A stretch of 6,960 nt of DNA from Paracoccaceae bacterium (GTDB lineage Bacteria; Pseudomonadota; Alphaproteobacteria; Rhodobacterales; Rhodobacteraceae). Below, in pieces: positions 1 through 5,198 of this stretch (its first letter is position 1; each line of letters starts with the position of its first letter). The stretch covers positions 1 to 6,960 of the forward strand of contig JAESRD010000370.1 of assembly GCA_016764835.1 (NCBI GenBank), read 5' to 3'. Both the position numbers and the translations under genes were made by a program. The notes under the pieces are model-generated. The model was not told where the DNA came from. It did not search any database and worked only from the letters and a program-made list of their open reading frames with translations.

Positions 1-266
1 ATATCACCATGCGGGTGATAGTTGCCCATAACATCGCCAGCGATCTTGGCAGATTTACGAAAACCACCCGTGGGCGACAGCTTCAGCTCGCGCATGGCAT
101 AAAGAATACGCCGGTGCACCGGCTTTAGCCCGTCGCGCACATCGGGCAGCGCCCGGTTCACGATTGTCGACAGCGCATAGGCCAGATACCGGTCGCCCAG
201 CGCGCGGCTTAGCGGCTCGACCGGGTTCATCTCATCTGTGTTATCTGGCTTGTCTTTATCCGACAT
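1..266 (-). CDS. parC: DNA topoisomerase IV subunit A, N-terminal part (runs off the window)
   Basis: This is the first 88 codons of ParC, the DNA-breaking subunit of topoisomerase IV, which with ParE unlinks daughter chromosomes. The minus-strand reading from the ATG at 266-264 gives a short acidic leader (about 15 residues) and then the family's N-terminal signature: [20 protein letters not shown], then [14 protein letters not shown], and finally GNYHPHGD at the window edge. The reading stops just before the serine (Ser80 in E. coli ParC) that is the classic quinolone-resistance position, so that site cannot be judged. The catalytic Tyr is also outside. GyrA shares this fold. I prefer ParC because of the ALSTI segment and the [19 protein letters not shown] stretch, which match alphaproteobacterial ParC better than GyrA. 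There is no clear Shine-Dalgarno sequence before the ATG. Met13 is a possible alternative start. The gene is divergent from the SH3b-domain gene. Confidence 0.92.
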   Translation of the reverse strand, partial: MSDKDKPDNTDEMNPVEPLSRALGDRYLAYALSTIVNRALPDVRDGLKPVHRRILYAMRELKLSPTGGFRKSAKIAGDVMGNYHPHGD

Positions 267-399
267 ATTGTGTCGATACACGCGGGGCGCGGCAGGGTCT
301 AGCGGTTGCGCGCATGAAAGCCTGCATTTGCCAGCACCCTGCCCGCAGCCTCGATAAATCGCTGGGGTAATCTCATTCAATTTTCCCTGCAATTTTTGC

Positions 400-419
400 C
401 AGACTTTGCTATAAGTCTG
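400..419. repeat. Inverted repeat, 7-bp arms, over the promoter region of the SH3b-domain gene
   Basis: CAGACTT (400-406) and AAGTCTG (413-419) are exact reverse complements separated by TGCTAT. The repeat lies in the divergent gap between parC and the SH3b gene and overlaps a candidate -10 element. A symmetric site over a promoter is the usual geometry of a repressor operator, but it could equally be chance or an RNA hairpin. No cognate regulator gene is in the window. Confidence 0.5.
407..415 (+). promoter_or_regulatory. Candidate extended -10 promoter for the SH3b-domain gene
   Basis: TGCTATAAG at 407-415 reads as an extended -10 (TGn followed by TATAAG, five of six matches to TATAAT). 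It lies 42 bases before the GTG start at 458, which would give a leader of roughly 35 bases. I see no good -35 box at 16-18 bases upstream; the TG dinucleotide may compensate. The nearby TTGCCA (396-401) is far too close to serve as the -35. The rest of the 267-457 gap holds no convincing gene or further signal. Confidence 0.4.
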
Positions 420-457
420 TCCGTGGTGGTGGTGTGTGATTCTATAGGGGTGGGCTG

Positions 458-1012
458 GTGAAGTCGTTTATCTTTGTTTCTTTTGCGTTCTTGGGCGTGG
501 CTTTTTATCAGCTGTCAGGCGGGGCCGACTTTGTGCCCGAACTGCGCCAAAACCCCGATTTGGCAGATGCCAGCACGGCTGATCTGCTCGAACAATCCGC
601 GCCAGAACTGGTTGCCCGCGCCGCGCCCCCCGCGGCTGAAACTTTGGCCCCTCAAACGCTGGCCTCAGCCAGCTTGGCCAACACCATTACAGCACCTCAT
701 GCGCCCCAAGAGCAGGCCATTTTGGCCAGTCTTGCAACGCCGTTTGAAGAGACCGTCCAAGAAGCCGAAGTTGAATTGGCAAGCCTTGCCATACCGCTGA
801 CGCCCGCAGCTGACCTGCGCGAAGTGGCTGGCAACCGGGTGAACATGCGCACAGGCCCCAGCACAGATTACGCCGTCATCGAGACCCTCGTGCGCGGCAC
901 CCTGTTGCAAGTGCTTGAGACCGACGCAAATGGCTGGGCGCATATTCGTATGGAGCAAAGCGGCGTCGAGGGCTGGATGGCGGAACGGCTGCTCAGCCCG
1001 GTTAACGGCTAA
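458..1012 (+). CDS. Membrane-anchored or secreted SH3b-domain protein
   Basis: This 184-residue protein has three parts. Residues 3-19 form a hydrophobic segment after Lys2, a signal peptide or membrane anchor with no obvious cleavage site or lipobox. Residues 21-118 are Ala/Pro/Leu/Glu-rich and probably an unstructured periplasmic linker. Residues 121-180 form a bacterial SH3 (SH3_3) domain, with the [15 protein letters not shown] signature, a central NGW and a C-terminal [10 protein letters not shown]3b domains commonly bind cell-wall peptides or other envelope ligands, so an envelope role is inferred; the true ligand is unknown. The GTG start is well supported: AGGGG at 446-450 sits at a usable spacing, an in-frame TGA lies at 437-439, and no in-frame ATG or other GTG exists between them. 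It is the first of five plus-strand genes, with 60 bases before the SDR gene. Confidence 0.85.
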   Translation: MKSFIFVSFAFLGVAFYQLSGGADFVPELRQNPDLADASTADLLEQSAPELVARAAPPAAETLAPQTLASASLANTITAPHAPQEQAILASLATPFEETVQEAEVELASLAIPLTPAADLREVAGNRVNMRTGPSTDYAVIETLVRGTLLQVLETDANGWAHIRMEQSGVEGWMAERLLSPVNG

Positions 1013-1024
1013 GCTCAAACCATT

Positions 1025-1061
1025 GCGGCGCGCTGACTTGACCCCCGCGCCGCGCCAGCGC
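1025..1061 (+). other. GC-rich stem-loop between the SH3b and SDR genes
   Basis: GCGGCGCG (1025-1032) can pair with CGCGCCGC (1046-1053). Alternatively GCGCTG (1030-1035) can pair with CAGCGC (1056-1061). No T-run follows, so it is not a standard intrinsic terminator. It occupies most of the 60-base gap just before the SDR start codon and could act as a weak attenuator, a processing site, or nothing at all. Confidence 0.3.
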
Positions 1062-1072
1062 AAAACTGCGCC

Positions 1073-1903
1073 ATGACAAAACCCCGTTTCATCCTGATCA
1101 CCGGCTGCTCATCCGGCATCGGCTATGACGCCGCCCACGGCCTGCGCGCCCGCGGCTGGACCGTATTCGCCTCTTGCCGCCAAGAGGCCGATTGCGCCCG
1201 GCTACGCGCCGAAGGTTTCGAGAGCCCGCTGCTCGACTATACAGACCCGCAGAGCATCAAATCGGCCCTAGCCCAGGTGTTGGCCAGCTCTGGCGGCCAG
1301 CTCGATGCATTGTTCAATAACGGCGCATATGCCCTGCCCGGCGCGGTAGAAGACCTGCCGCCGGACGCTTTGCGCGCCATCTTCGAGACCAATGTTATCG
1401 GCTGGCATGATCTGACCCGCCAAGTCATCCCCACCATGCGCGCCCAAGGCGCGGGCCGTATTGTACAATGCTCGTCAGTCCTTGGCCTCGCCCCGTTCCC
1501 GTGGCGCGGCGCTTATGTTGCCAGCAAATATGCGCTTGAGGGCCTGACTGACGTGCTGCGCCTAGAAATGCACGGCACCGGTATATCCGTCAGCCTGATC
1601 GAGCCCGGCCCCGTCACCTCAAAAATCCGCGAAAACGCGGCTGTGCAATTTGAGCGCTGGATCGACTGGCAGAACTCAGCCCGCGCCGATGAATACGCAG
1701 CCCTGCGCAAACGGCTCTACGAAGATAGCGGCCCAGATAAGTTCGAGCTGCCCGCCAGCGCCGTCACCGCCAAACTGATCCATGCCATTGAGGCACCCCG
1801 CCCCAAAGCCCGCTATTTTGTAACTGTACCAACCTACCTGTCCGAGATCCTGCGCCGTCTGCTGCCCACATCTTTGCGCGATGCGATCCTGCGCCGCGGC
1901 TAA
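1073..1903 (+). CDS. Short-chain dehydrogenase/reductase (classical SDR family)
   Basis: This 276-residue cytosolic NAD(P)-dependent oxidoreductase has the full classical SDR set: the nucleotide-binding TGCSSGIG (residues 10-17), an NNGA variant of NNAG (82-85), Asn107 of the catalytic tetrad, the serine motif CSSVLG (133-138), the catalytic YVASK (Tyr148, Lys152) and the PGP turn (178-180). Arg36 directly after the second beta strand suggests NADP(H) preference. The long C-terminus (about residues 185-276), with RYFVTVPTYLSEILRRLLP, resembles the YbbO / 17-beta-hydroxysteroid-dehydrogenase-like branch, so lipid, steroid-like or retinol-like carbonyl compounds are possible substrates. The real substrate cannot be read from the sequence. 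No clear Shine-Dalgarno sequence precedes the ATG, so translation may depend on the upstream gene. The next gene starts 70 bases downstream. Confidence 0.9.
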   Translation: MTKPRFILITGCSSGIGYDAAHGLRARGWTVFASCRQEADCARLRAEGFESPLLDYTDPQSIKSALAQVLASSGGQLDALFNNGAYALPGAVEDLPPDALRAIFETNVIGWHDLTRQVIPTMRAQGAGRIVQCSSVLGLAPFPWRGAYVASKYALEGLTDVLRLEMHGTGISVSLIEPGPVTSKIRENAAVQFERWIDWQNSARADEYAALRKRLYEDSGPDKFELPASAVTAKLIHAIEAPRPKARYFVTVPTYLSEILRRLLPTSLRDAILRRG

Positions 1904-1938
1904 GCCCTTTCCATTTGGCGCTGTTCTTATGCCTCTGG

Positions 1939-1962
1939 GCTGTTAAACCGGGAGCCAACAGC
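1939..1962 (+). other. Stem-loop directly upstream of the HIG1-type gene's ribosome site
   Basis: GCTGTT (1939-1944) and AACAGC (1957-1962) are exact reverse complements around a 12-base loop. The stem ends one base before the AAAAGGA ribosome-binding site (1963-1969). A competing short pairing, GGCT (1938-1941) with AGCC (1953-1956), is also possible. It could influence translation or mark mRNA processing between the SDR and HIG1-type genes, but it is short and could be chance. Confidence 0.3.
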
Positions 1963-1973
1963 AAAAGGATAAT

Positions 1974-2180
1974 ATGGTGTTCCAAGACCCGCTATTCGCG
2001 CTTGTCGTCCTTGCCGTGTTCATCGTTCTGGGCGTTCTTGTCTTTGGCCTAGGTACCTTTGGCAAAGGTGGCGAGTTCAACCGGAAATACGGCAACAAGA
2101 TCATGCGTTATCGCATTGGCGCGCAGTTTGTCGCCGTCGCGCTGATCATGCTCTATGTCTGGCTCAAAAAGGGCGGCTGA
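1974..2180 (+). CDS. Twin-transmembrane-helix small protein, HIG1-domain type
   Basis: This 68-residue inner-membrane protein has two hydrophobic helices (about residues 7-29 and 48-64) joined by a basic, glycine-containing loop (GKGGEFNRKYGNKIMRYR). The RYRIGAQ segment (Arg45-x-Arg47-x3-Gln51) matches the core of the HIG1 signature. HIG1 proteins in mitochondria, and their alphaproteobacterial relatives, associate with cytochrome oxidase and respiratory supercomplexes, so a small accessory role in aerobic respiration is inferred. The size is typical for the bacterial form. AAAAGGA (1963-1969) supports this ATG. The stop TGA (2178-2180) shares its A with the ATG of the adenosyltransferase gene, so the two genes are very probably translationally coupled, although their biochemical roles have no obvious link. 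Confidence 0.85.
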   Translation: MVFQDPLFALVVLAVFIVLGVLVFGLGTFGKGGEFNRKYGNKIMRYRIGAQFVAVALIMLYVWLKKGG

Positions 2181-2752
2181 TGGTTACGCTAAACAAGATT
2201 TATACCCGCACCGGTGATGGTGGCGACACCGCCCTTGGCAATGGCACCCGTGTGCCAAAGGCCAGCCTGCGCGTCGCCACTTACGGCACGGTTGATGAGA
2301 CCAATGCCACCGTCGGCATGGCCCGCCTGCACGCGACCGGCGAGCAAGACGCTGCCCTCGCCCGGATACAGAACGACCTGTTCGATTTGGGCGCAGACCT
2401 CTGCCGCCCAGACCCGGAGCATGACGCCGATGCGGGCTACCCGGTTTTGCGCATGACCAACGCCCAAGTGCTGCGCCTAGAGGCCGAGATTGACGCAATG
2501 ACAGCCCAGCTGAATCCACTGCGCAGCTTCGTGCTGCCGGGCGGCTCAGCGCTCTCGGCGCATTTGCATATCTGCCGCACCGTCAGCCGCCGGGCTGAGC
2601 GCATGGCCGCAGAGCTGGCCCAAACCGAGCAAGTGACACTTGCGGCGCTGCACTATCTCAACCGGCTGTCAGACTGGTTCTTCACCTCGGCCCGCATGGC
2701 CAATGATGGCGGCAAATCAGACGTGCTCTGGGTGCCCGGCGCAAACACATAA
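2180..2752 (+). CDS. Cob(I)alamin adenosyltransferase, PduO/MMAB type
   Basis: This 190-residue cytosolic enzyme transfers the adenosyl group of ATP to cob(I)alamin, making coenzyme B12 for enzymes such as methylmalonyl-CoA mutase. Family features are the N-terminal ATP-binding motif YTRTGDGGDTALG (residues 8-20; most members have GDDG where this has GDGG), the acidic site YGTVDETNA with Asp39 and Glu40, the LPGGS loop (119-123), the arginine-rich helix HICRTVSRRAER (130-141) and the C-terminal NRLSDWFFTSAR (161-172). The length is normal for a single-domain PduO/MMAB enzyme, and the sequence does not resemble the CobA/BtuR or EutT types. It overlaps the HIG1-type gene by one base (TGATG), so ribosomes probably re-initiate here. 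No cobalamin riboswitch-like region is evident before the pair, and the 70-base gap upstream of the HIG1-type gene is too short for one. Confidence 0.93.
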   Translation: MVTLNKIYTRTGDGGDTALGNGTRVPKASLRVATYGTVDETNATVGMARLHATGEQDAALARIQNDLFDLGADLCRPDPEHDADAGYPVLRMTNAQVLRLEAEIDAMTAQLNPLRSFVLPGGSALSAHLHICRTVSRRAERMAAELAQTEQVTLAALHYLNRLSDWFFTSARMANDGGKSDVLWVPGANT

Positions 2753-2829
2753 GTTATTTGCGCATTTCGCGACGGAAACCGCGGACCGCAGCGTTCAACC
2801 TCAAAATGATCATATAGCCCGGAGCCATT

Positions 2830-3432
2830 ATGACAAAGTTGTTGAGCCGCCTGTCGCCTTATTTGCTATGGCTAATCCTGTCCCTACCCGCTTTGGGCAT
2901 ATTCATCGAAGCGTTTGGTGCCGAGAACAGCCGCATTTTCCACCGTCTGTTGCACCCGACAGGCGAATTCTCAGCCCGGTTCTTGATTATCAGCCTGATG
3001 GCCACACCTTTGGCCATGCTGCTGCGCGGTTGGCGCGGCCCGCGCTGGCTGGTGCGCAACCGGCGCTACTTTGGCATCGCCGCCTTTGGCTATGCGCTGC
3101 TGCACACTGTGTTTTACCTGATGAGCACCAGCATGAGCCGGATCATCTCCGACCTGCCGGATTTCTACATCTGGACAGGCTGGGTCGCGTTTATCATCTT
3201 CCTGCCGCTGGCCGCCACTAGCTTTGACGCGGCGGTAAAACGGCTCGGCACAAAGTGGAAAGCCCTTCAGCGCTGGGTCTACGCCGCCGCTATCCTTACC
3301 CTGCTGCACTGGGCTTCCTTGCATGACTGGCGCAGCCCAGGTGCTGCGCTGATCCACTTTGCTCCGCTGGCAGCGCTTTCGCTTTACCGGCTCTGGTGGC
3401 TTTATTTGCGGCCGCGCAAAACCCAAGCCTAA
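2830..3432 (+). CDS. msrQ: MsrQ/YedZ-like haem b membrane protein (ferric-reductase-like domain)
   Basis: This 200-residue integral inner-membrane protein aligns along its length with E. coli MsrQ (211 residues), the haem-binding subunit that passes electrons through the membrane to the periplasmic methionine sulfoxide reductase MsrP. Shared landmarks are the TGEFSARFLIISLMATPLA helix (residues 44-62), RNRRYFGIAAFGYALLHTVFY (76-96), the KRLGTKW element (137-143) and the VYAAAILTLLHW helix (150-161). His92 and His160 match the E. coli haem-ligand histidines 91 and 164. The third, E. coli His151 in QLHNFVY, is replaced by Gln147 in ALQRWVY. No msrP gene is next to it, although the two usually form an operon. 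The gene follows the adenosyltransferase by 77 bases and has a GGAG ribosome site (2821-2824) five bases before the ATG. It could be a genuine MsrQ with msrP elsewhere, or a diverged relative with another electron acceptor, so the symbol is a family assignment. Confidence 0.8.
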   Translation: MTKLLSRLSPYLLWLILSLPALGIFIEAFGAENSRIFHRLLHPTGEFSARFLIISLMATPLAMLLRGWRGPRWLVRNRRYFGIAAFGYALLHTVFYLMSTSMSRIISDLPDFYIWTGWVAFIIFLPLAATSFDAAVKRLGTKWKALQRWVYAAAILTLLHWASLHDWRSPGAALIHFAPLAALSLYRLWWLYLRPRKTQA

Positions 3433-3439
3433 ACGACAA

Positions 3440-3461
3440 AGGCCCGCCAATTGGCGGGCCT
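3440..3461. terminator. Bidirectional intrinsic terminator between the msrQ-like gene and mscL
   Basis: AGGCCCGCC (3440-3448) pairs perfectly with GGCGGGCCT (3453-3461) around an AATT loop. It lies 8 bases after the plus-strand msrQ-like stop codon and 26 bases after the end of minus-strand mscL. Read on the minus strand it is followed by TTTGTCGTTT; on the plus strand by the pyrimidine-rich TCTCTATTC. It therefore looks able to stop transcription from both convergent genes. Confidence 0.85.
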
Positions 3462-3487
3462 CTCTATTCGGTTTCAACGAAATCGCT

Positions 3488-3922
3488 TTAAGCGCGCGCT
3501 TTGAGCAAGTCGCGAATTTCGCCAAGCAGGTCTTCCTGGCTTGGGCCCTTGGCTTCTTCTACTGCCGCTTCTTCTTCAGGCTCAACCGCAGCTTTTACCT
3601 TGTTCACATAGCGCACCAGCATGAACACCACGAAGGCGATGATCAAAAAGTTGATGATCGCCATGATGAAAGCACCATAAGCAAAGACCGAAGCGCCGGT
3701 CTCACGCGCGGCTTCAAGGCTCAGCCCATCGGCCACTTCGCCGCCGAGCACGGCGTAATTATTAGTAAAATCAACACCGCCAGAGACCAGGCCAATGATC
3801 GGGTTAATCAGATCGCCCACCAGCGATGTCACGATCGCCGTAAATGCGGCGCCGATAATGATACCAACCGCCATGTCCATGACATTGCCTTTGGCAATAA
3901 AATCTTTAAATTCACTGAGCAT
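3488..3922 (-). CDS. mscL: Large-conductance mechanosensitive channel MscL
   Basis: This 144-residue inner-membrane protein would form the pentameric channel that opens under membrane tension to release solutes after osmotic downshock. The N-terminal helix (FKDFIAKG) is followed by TM1 (about residues 14-44), with the pore-lining [16 protein letters not shown] and the [11 protein letters not shown] segment. A periplasmic loop spans about 45-78, TM2 about 79-105, and then comes the VRYVNKVK basic cluster. A negatively charged linker ([11 protein letters not shown], 114-124) leads to the C-terminal helix (129-141) that forms the cytoplasmic bundle. The E. coli gate residues Leu19 and Val23 correspond to Met17 and Ile21 here, conservative changes. 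Length is usual for the family. The minus-strand leader has a G-rich run (GGGGGC) just before the ATG as a probable ribosome site. The gene is convergent with the msrQ-like gene and divergent from the GST gene. Confidence 0.97.
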   Translation of the reverse strand: MLSEFKDFIAKGNVMDMAVGIIIGAAFTAIVTSLVGDLINPIIGLVSGGVDFTNNYAVLGGEVADGLSLEAARETGASVFAYGAFIMAIINFLIIAFVVFMLVRYVNKVKAAVEPEEEAAVEEAKGPSQEDLLGEIRDLLKARA

Positions 3923-3980
3923 TTTGCCCCCATTTCCCTTGTTTAATTCGCATTATTAACTGTCTGCGCTTGTACGCACA

Positions 3981-4009
3981 GGTATATCGCATAGTTTTAG
4001 TCAGGCCAA
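3981..4009 (-). promoter_or_regulatory. Candidate sigma-70-type promoter for mscL
   Basis: On the minus strand, TTGGCC (4009-4004) and TATACC (3986-3981) are separated by exactly 17 bases, and each matches its consensus at four of six positions. A start near 3974 would give mscL a leader of about 50 bases. This lies in the 162-bp divergent gap between mscL and the GST gene. No equally good promoter is visible for the GST on the plus strand, though AT-rich stretches there could hold a weak one. Confidence 0.35.
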
Positions 4010-4084
4010 AGCCTAATTTCGGGGAAACTGCGACCTTAGATACCCCTTAGCAATAGCAAAACACCCAAAAGCGGAGCTTCTAAA

Positions 4085-4783
4085 ATGACCAAACTAACCG
4101 ACCATTTGATCAACGCGCGTTGGCCTGCCCAAAACCCCGAAATTATTCAGCTCTATTCCTTCCCAACACCAAATGGCGTGAAGGTTTCTATTGCCCTAGA
4201 AGAGCTGGGCCTCGCCTATGAACCGCATCTGGTAACCCTCAGCGATGCCGATGTTAAAAGCCCCGAATTTCTGGCGCTGAACCCCAATAACAAAATCCCC
4301 GCAATCATTGACCCTAACGGCCCCGACGGCACCCAGATCGAGCTGTTTGAAAGCGGTGCGATCTTGATTTATCTGGCCGAGAAAACCGGCAAGCTGCTCG
4401 GCGACAGCCCGGCGCAAAAGTATGAGACCATCCAGTGGCTAATGTTCCAGATGGGCGGCATTGGCCCCATGCTCGGTCAGCTCGGCTTCTTTTATAAATT
4501 CGCCGGCGCTGCGGTCAAAGACCCAATCCCACGCGAACGCTATATCAATGAGACCAAACGTCTTCTTGGCGTTGTTGAGAAGCAGCTCGAAGGCCGTGAC
4601 TGGATCACCGGCAATTTCTCGATCGCCGATATCGCCATTGCCCCATGGCTGGGCGCGCTCGATTTCTACGGTGCCAAAGAGGTGACAGGCTATGATCAGC
4701 TGAGCAATGTGCCAGCCTATGTCGAGCGTTTCCTTGCCCGCCCAGCCGTCGCCAAAGGCCGCAACATCCCGCCGCGTCCCTAA
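4085..4783 (+). CDS. Glutathione S-transferase family protein, Nu-class (YfcG/YghU-like)
   Basis: This 232-residue cytosolic protein has a thioredoxin-like N-terminal domain (about residues 20-103) and an all-helical C-terminal domain (about 112-220). The TPNGVKV motif (28-34), the cis-proline segment NNKIPAI (68-74, Pro72), the glutathione-binding ESGAI (89-93) and the GGIGPMLGQ segment (124-132) closely match E. coli YfcG. YfcG and YghU use Thr and Asn of this motif rather than Tyr, Ser or Cys, and act mainly as glutathione-disulfide-linked reductases or organic peroxide reductases, so that chemistry is the likeliest here. The FSIADIAIAPW segment (178-188) contains the helix N-capping box typical of GSTs. 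The first 18 residues extend beyond the YfcG start, in the manner of YghU, which also has an N-terminal extension. GGAG (4073-4076), eight bases before the ATG, supports this start. It appears to be transcribed alone and is followed by a hairpin. Confidence 0.92.
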   Translation: MTKLTDHLINARWPAQNPEIIQLYSFPTPNGVKVSIALEELGLAYEPHLVTLSDADVKSPEFLALNPNNKIPAIIDPNGPDGTQIELFESGAILIYLAEKTGKLLGDSPAQKYETIQWLMFQMGGIGPMLGQLGFFYKFAGAAVKDPIPRERYINETKRLLGVVEKQLEGRDWITGNFSIADIAIAPWLGALDFYGAKEVTGYDQLSNVPAYVERFLARPAVAKGRNIPPRP

Positions 4784-4813
4784 AAATCCTCCCCCGCCAT
4801 TGCCTGGCGGGGG
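4782..4813. terminator. Intrinsic terminator between the GST gene and the coiled-coil protein gene
   Basis: CCCCCGCC (4791-4798) pairs perfectly with GGCGGGGG (4806-4813) around a seven-base loop. On the minus strand the stem is followed, after AGGA, by TTTTT (4786-4782), so it best fits termination of the minus-strand pair that ends at 4816, immediately beside it. The plus-strand GST stop codon (4781-4783) touches the A-run, and the same stem may also stop GST transcription, though no strong T-run follows on that side. Confidence 0.8.
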
Positions 4814-4815
4814 CC

Positions 4816-5145
4816 TTAGCTTTCCGCGTTTTGCCGCTCAATATAGGCGCGCAGCTCTTCAGCTTCGCGCCGGGCATCGCGCAGCCCGTCCATTGCCGCG
4901 CGCAGCTCAGCCTCTGTCTGCGACAGCTGATTGGTGATCTCGGCCTCGCGCTGCTGCAAATATGTGATCGCCTGATCACGGGCCTCTTCGGCCTCGTGCA
5001 AACCTTGCGCCATTTTCTCCAGCTCGCCAATATCGGCCTTTGACACCCGCGTGAAACGGTTAATCAACCAGCTGGCAAACCAGCCCAGACAAAACGCAAC
5101 GAACAAAATCACTGCCGTCTCGATGATGAATTCAGTTCTGTTCAT
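4816..5145 (-). CDS. Small membrane-anchored coiled-coil protein downstream of the OmpA-family gene
   Basis: This 109-residue protein has one transmembrane helix (about residues 8-28, with WFASWLINR at its end) and then a long, highly charged segment (38-106, rich in Glu, Ala, Arg and Gln) with heptad-like spacing of Leu, Met and Ile, predicted as a coiled coil. The N-terminus is short and MNRTEF is followed directly by the helix; the basic residues after it (NRFTR) suggest a cytoplasmic coiled coil under the positive-inside rule. I do not recognise a named family. I chose the Met at 5145 because AAGGAC (5156-5151) lies five bases before it; the in-frame Met at 5175 lacks such a site and would add ten polar residues. 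The gene begins 53 bases after the OmpA-family stop codon with no terminator between, so the two are probably co-transcribed and may work together, for example in envelope organisation. That role is an inference. Confidence 0.8.
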   Translation of the reverse strand: MNRTEFIIETAVILFVAFCLGWFASWLINRFTRVSKADIGELEKMAQGLHEAEEARDQAITYLQQREAEITNQLSQTEAELRAAMDGLRDARREAEELRAYIERQNAES

Positions 5146-5198
5146 CTGTTGTCCTTGCCGTAAGCTGTTCATCAATAATCATTTTATGACCGTCATCT

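Noticed and set aside
164..370. A 68-codon plus-strand frame over the start of parC and the following gap.
   Set aside because: It is partly antisense to the conserved ParC N-terminus, has no ribosome site and has no recognisable features.
396..415. TTGCCA and TATAAG as a -35/-10 pair.
   Set aside because: They are only eight bases apart, far from the 16-18 needed. TATAAG is retained only as an extended -10.
2640..3221. A 193-codon plus-strand frame spanning the end of the adenosyltransferase gene and much of the msrQ-like gene.
   Set aside because: It is an out-of-frame reading of two well-supported genes, rich in His, Pro and Arg, with no recognisable domain.
2971..3525. A 184-codon minus-strand frame opposite the msrQ-like gene.
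   Set aside because: It runs across the bidirectional terminator and into mscL in another frame, and its composition is that of an antisense shadow.
3359..3946. A 195-codon plus-strand frame opposite mscL.
   Set aside because: It overlaps the end of the msrQ-like gene, the terminator and all of mscL in antisense, with no coherent domain.
4605..5030. A 141-codon minus-strand frame overlapping the coiled-coil gene and the end of the GST gene.
   Set aside because: It crosses the terminator hairpin and is an out-of-frame reading of the coiled-coil gene, rich in Arg, Cys and Ser.
5146..5175. An upstream start for the coiled-coil protein at 5175.
   Set aside because: The later ATG at 5145 has AAGGAC at ideal spacing and places the membrane helix near the N-terminus. 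The ten extra residues are polar and encode the ribosome-site region.
5186..5196. Short palindrome ATGAC-C-GTCAT just inside the gap after the OmpA-family gene.
   Set aside because: Five-base arms with no T-run are too weak to call a terminator or operator.
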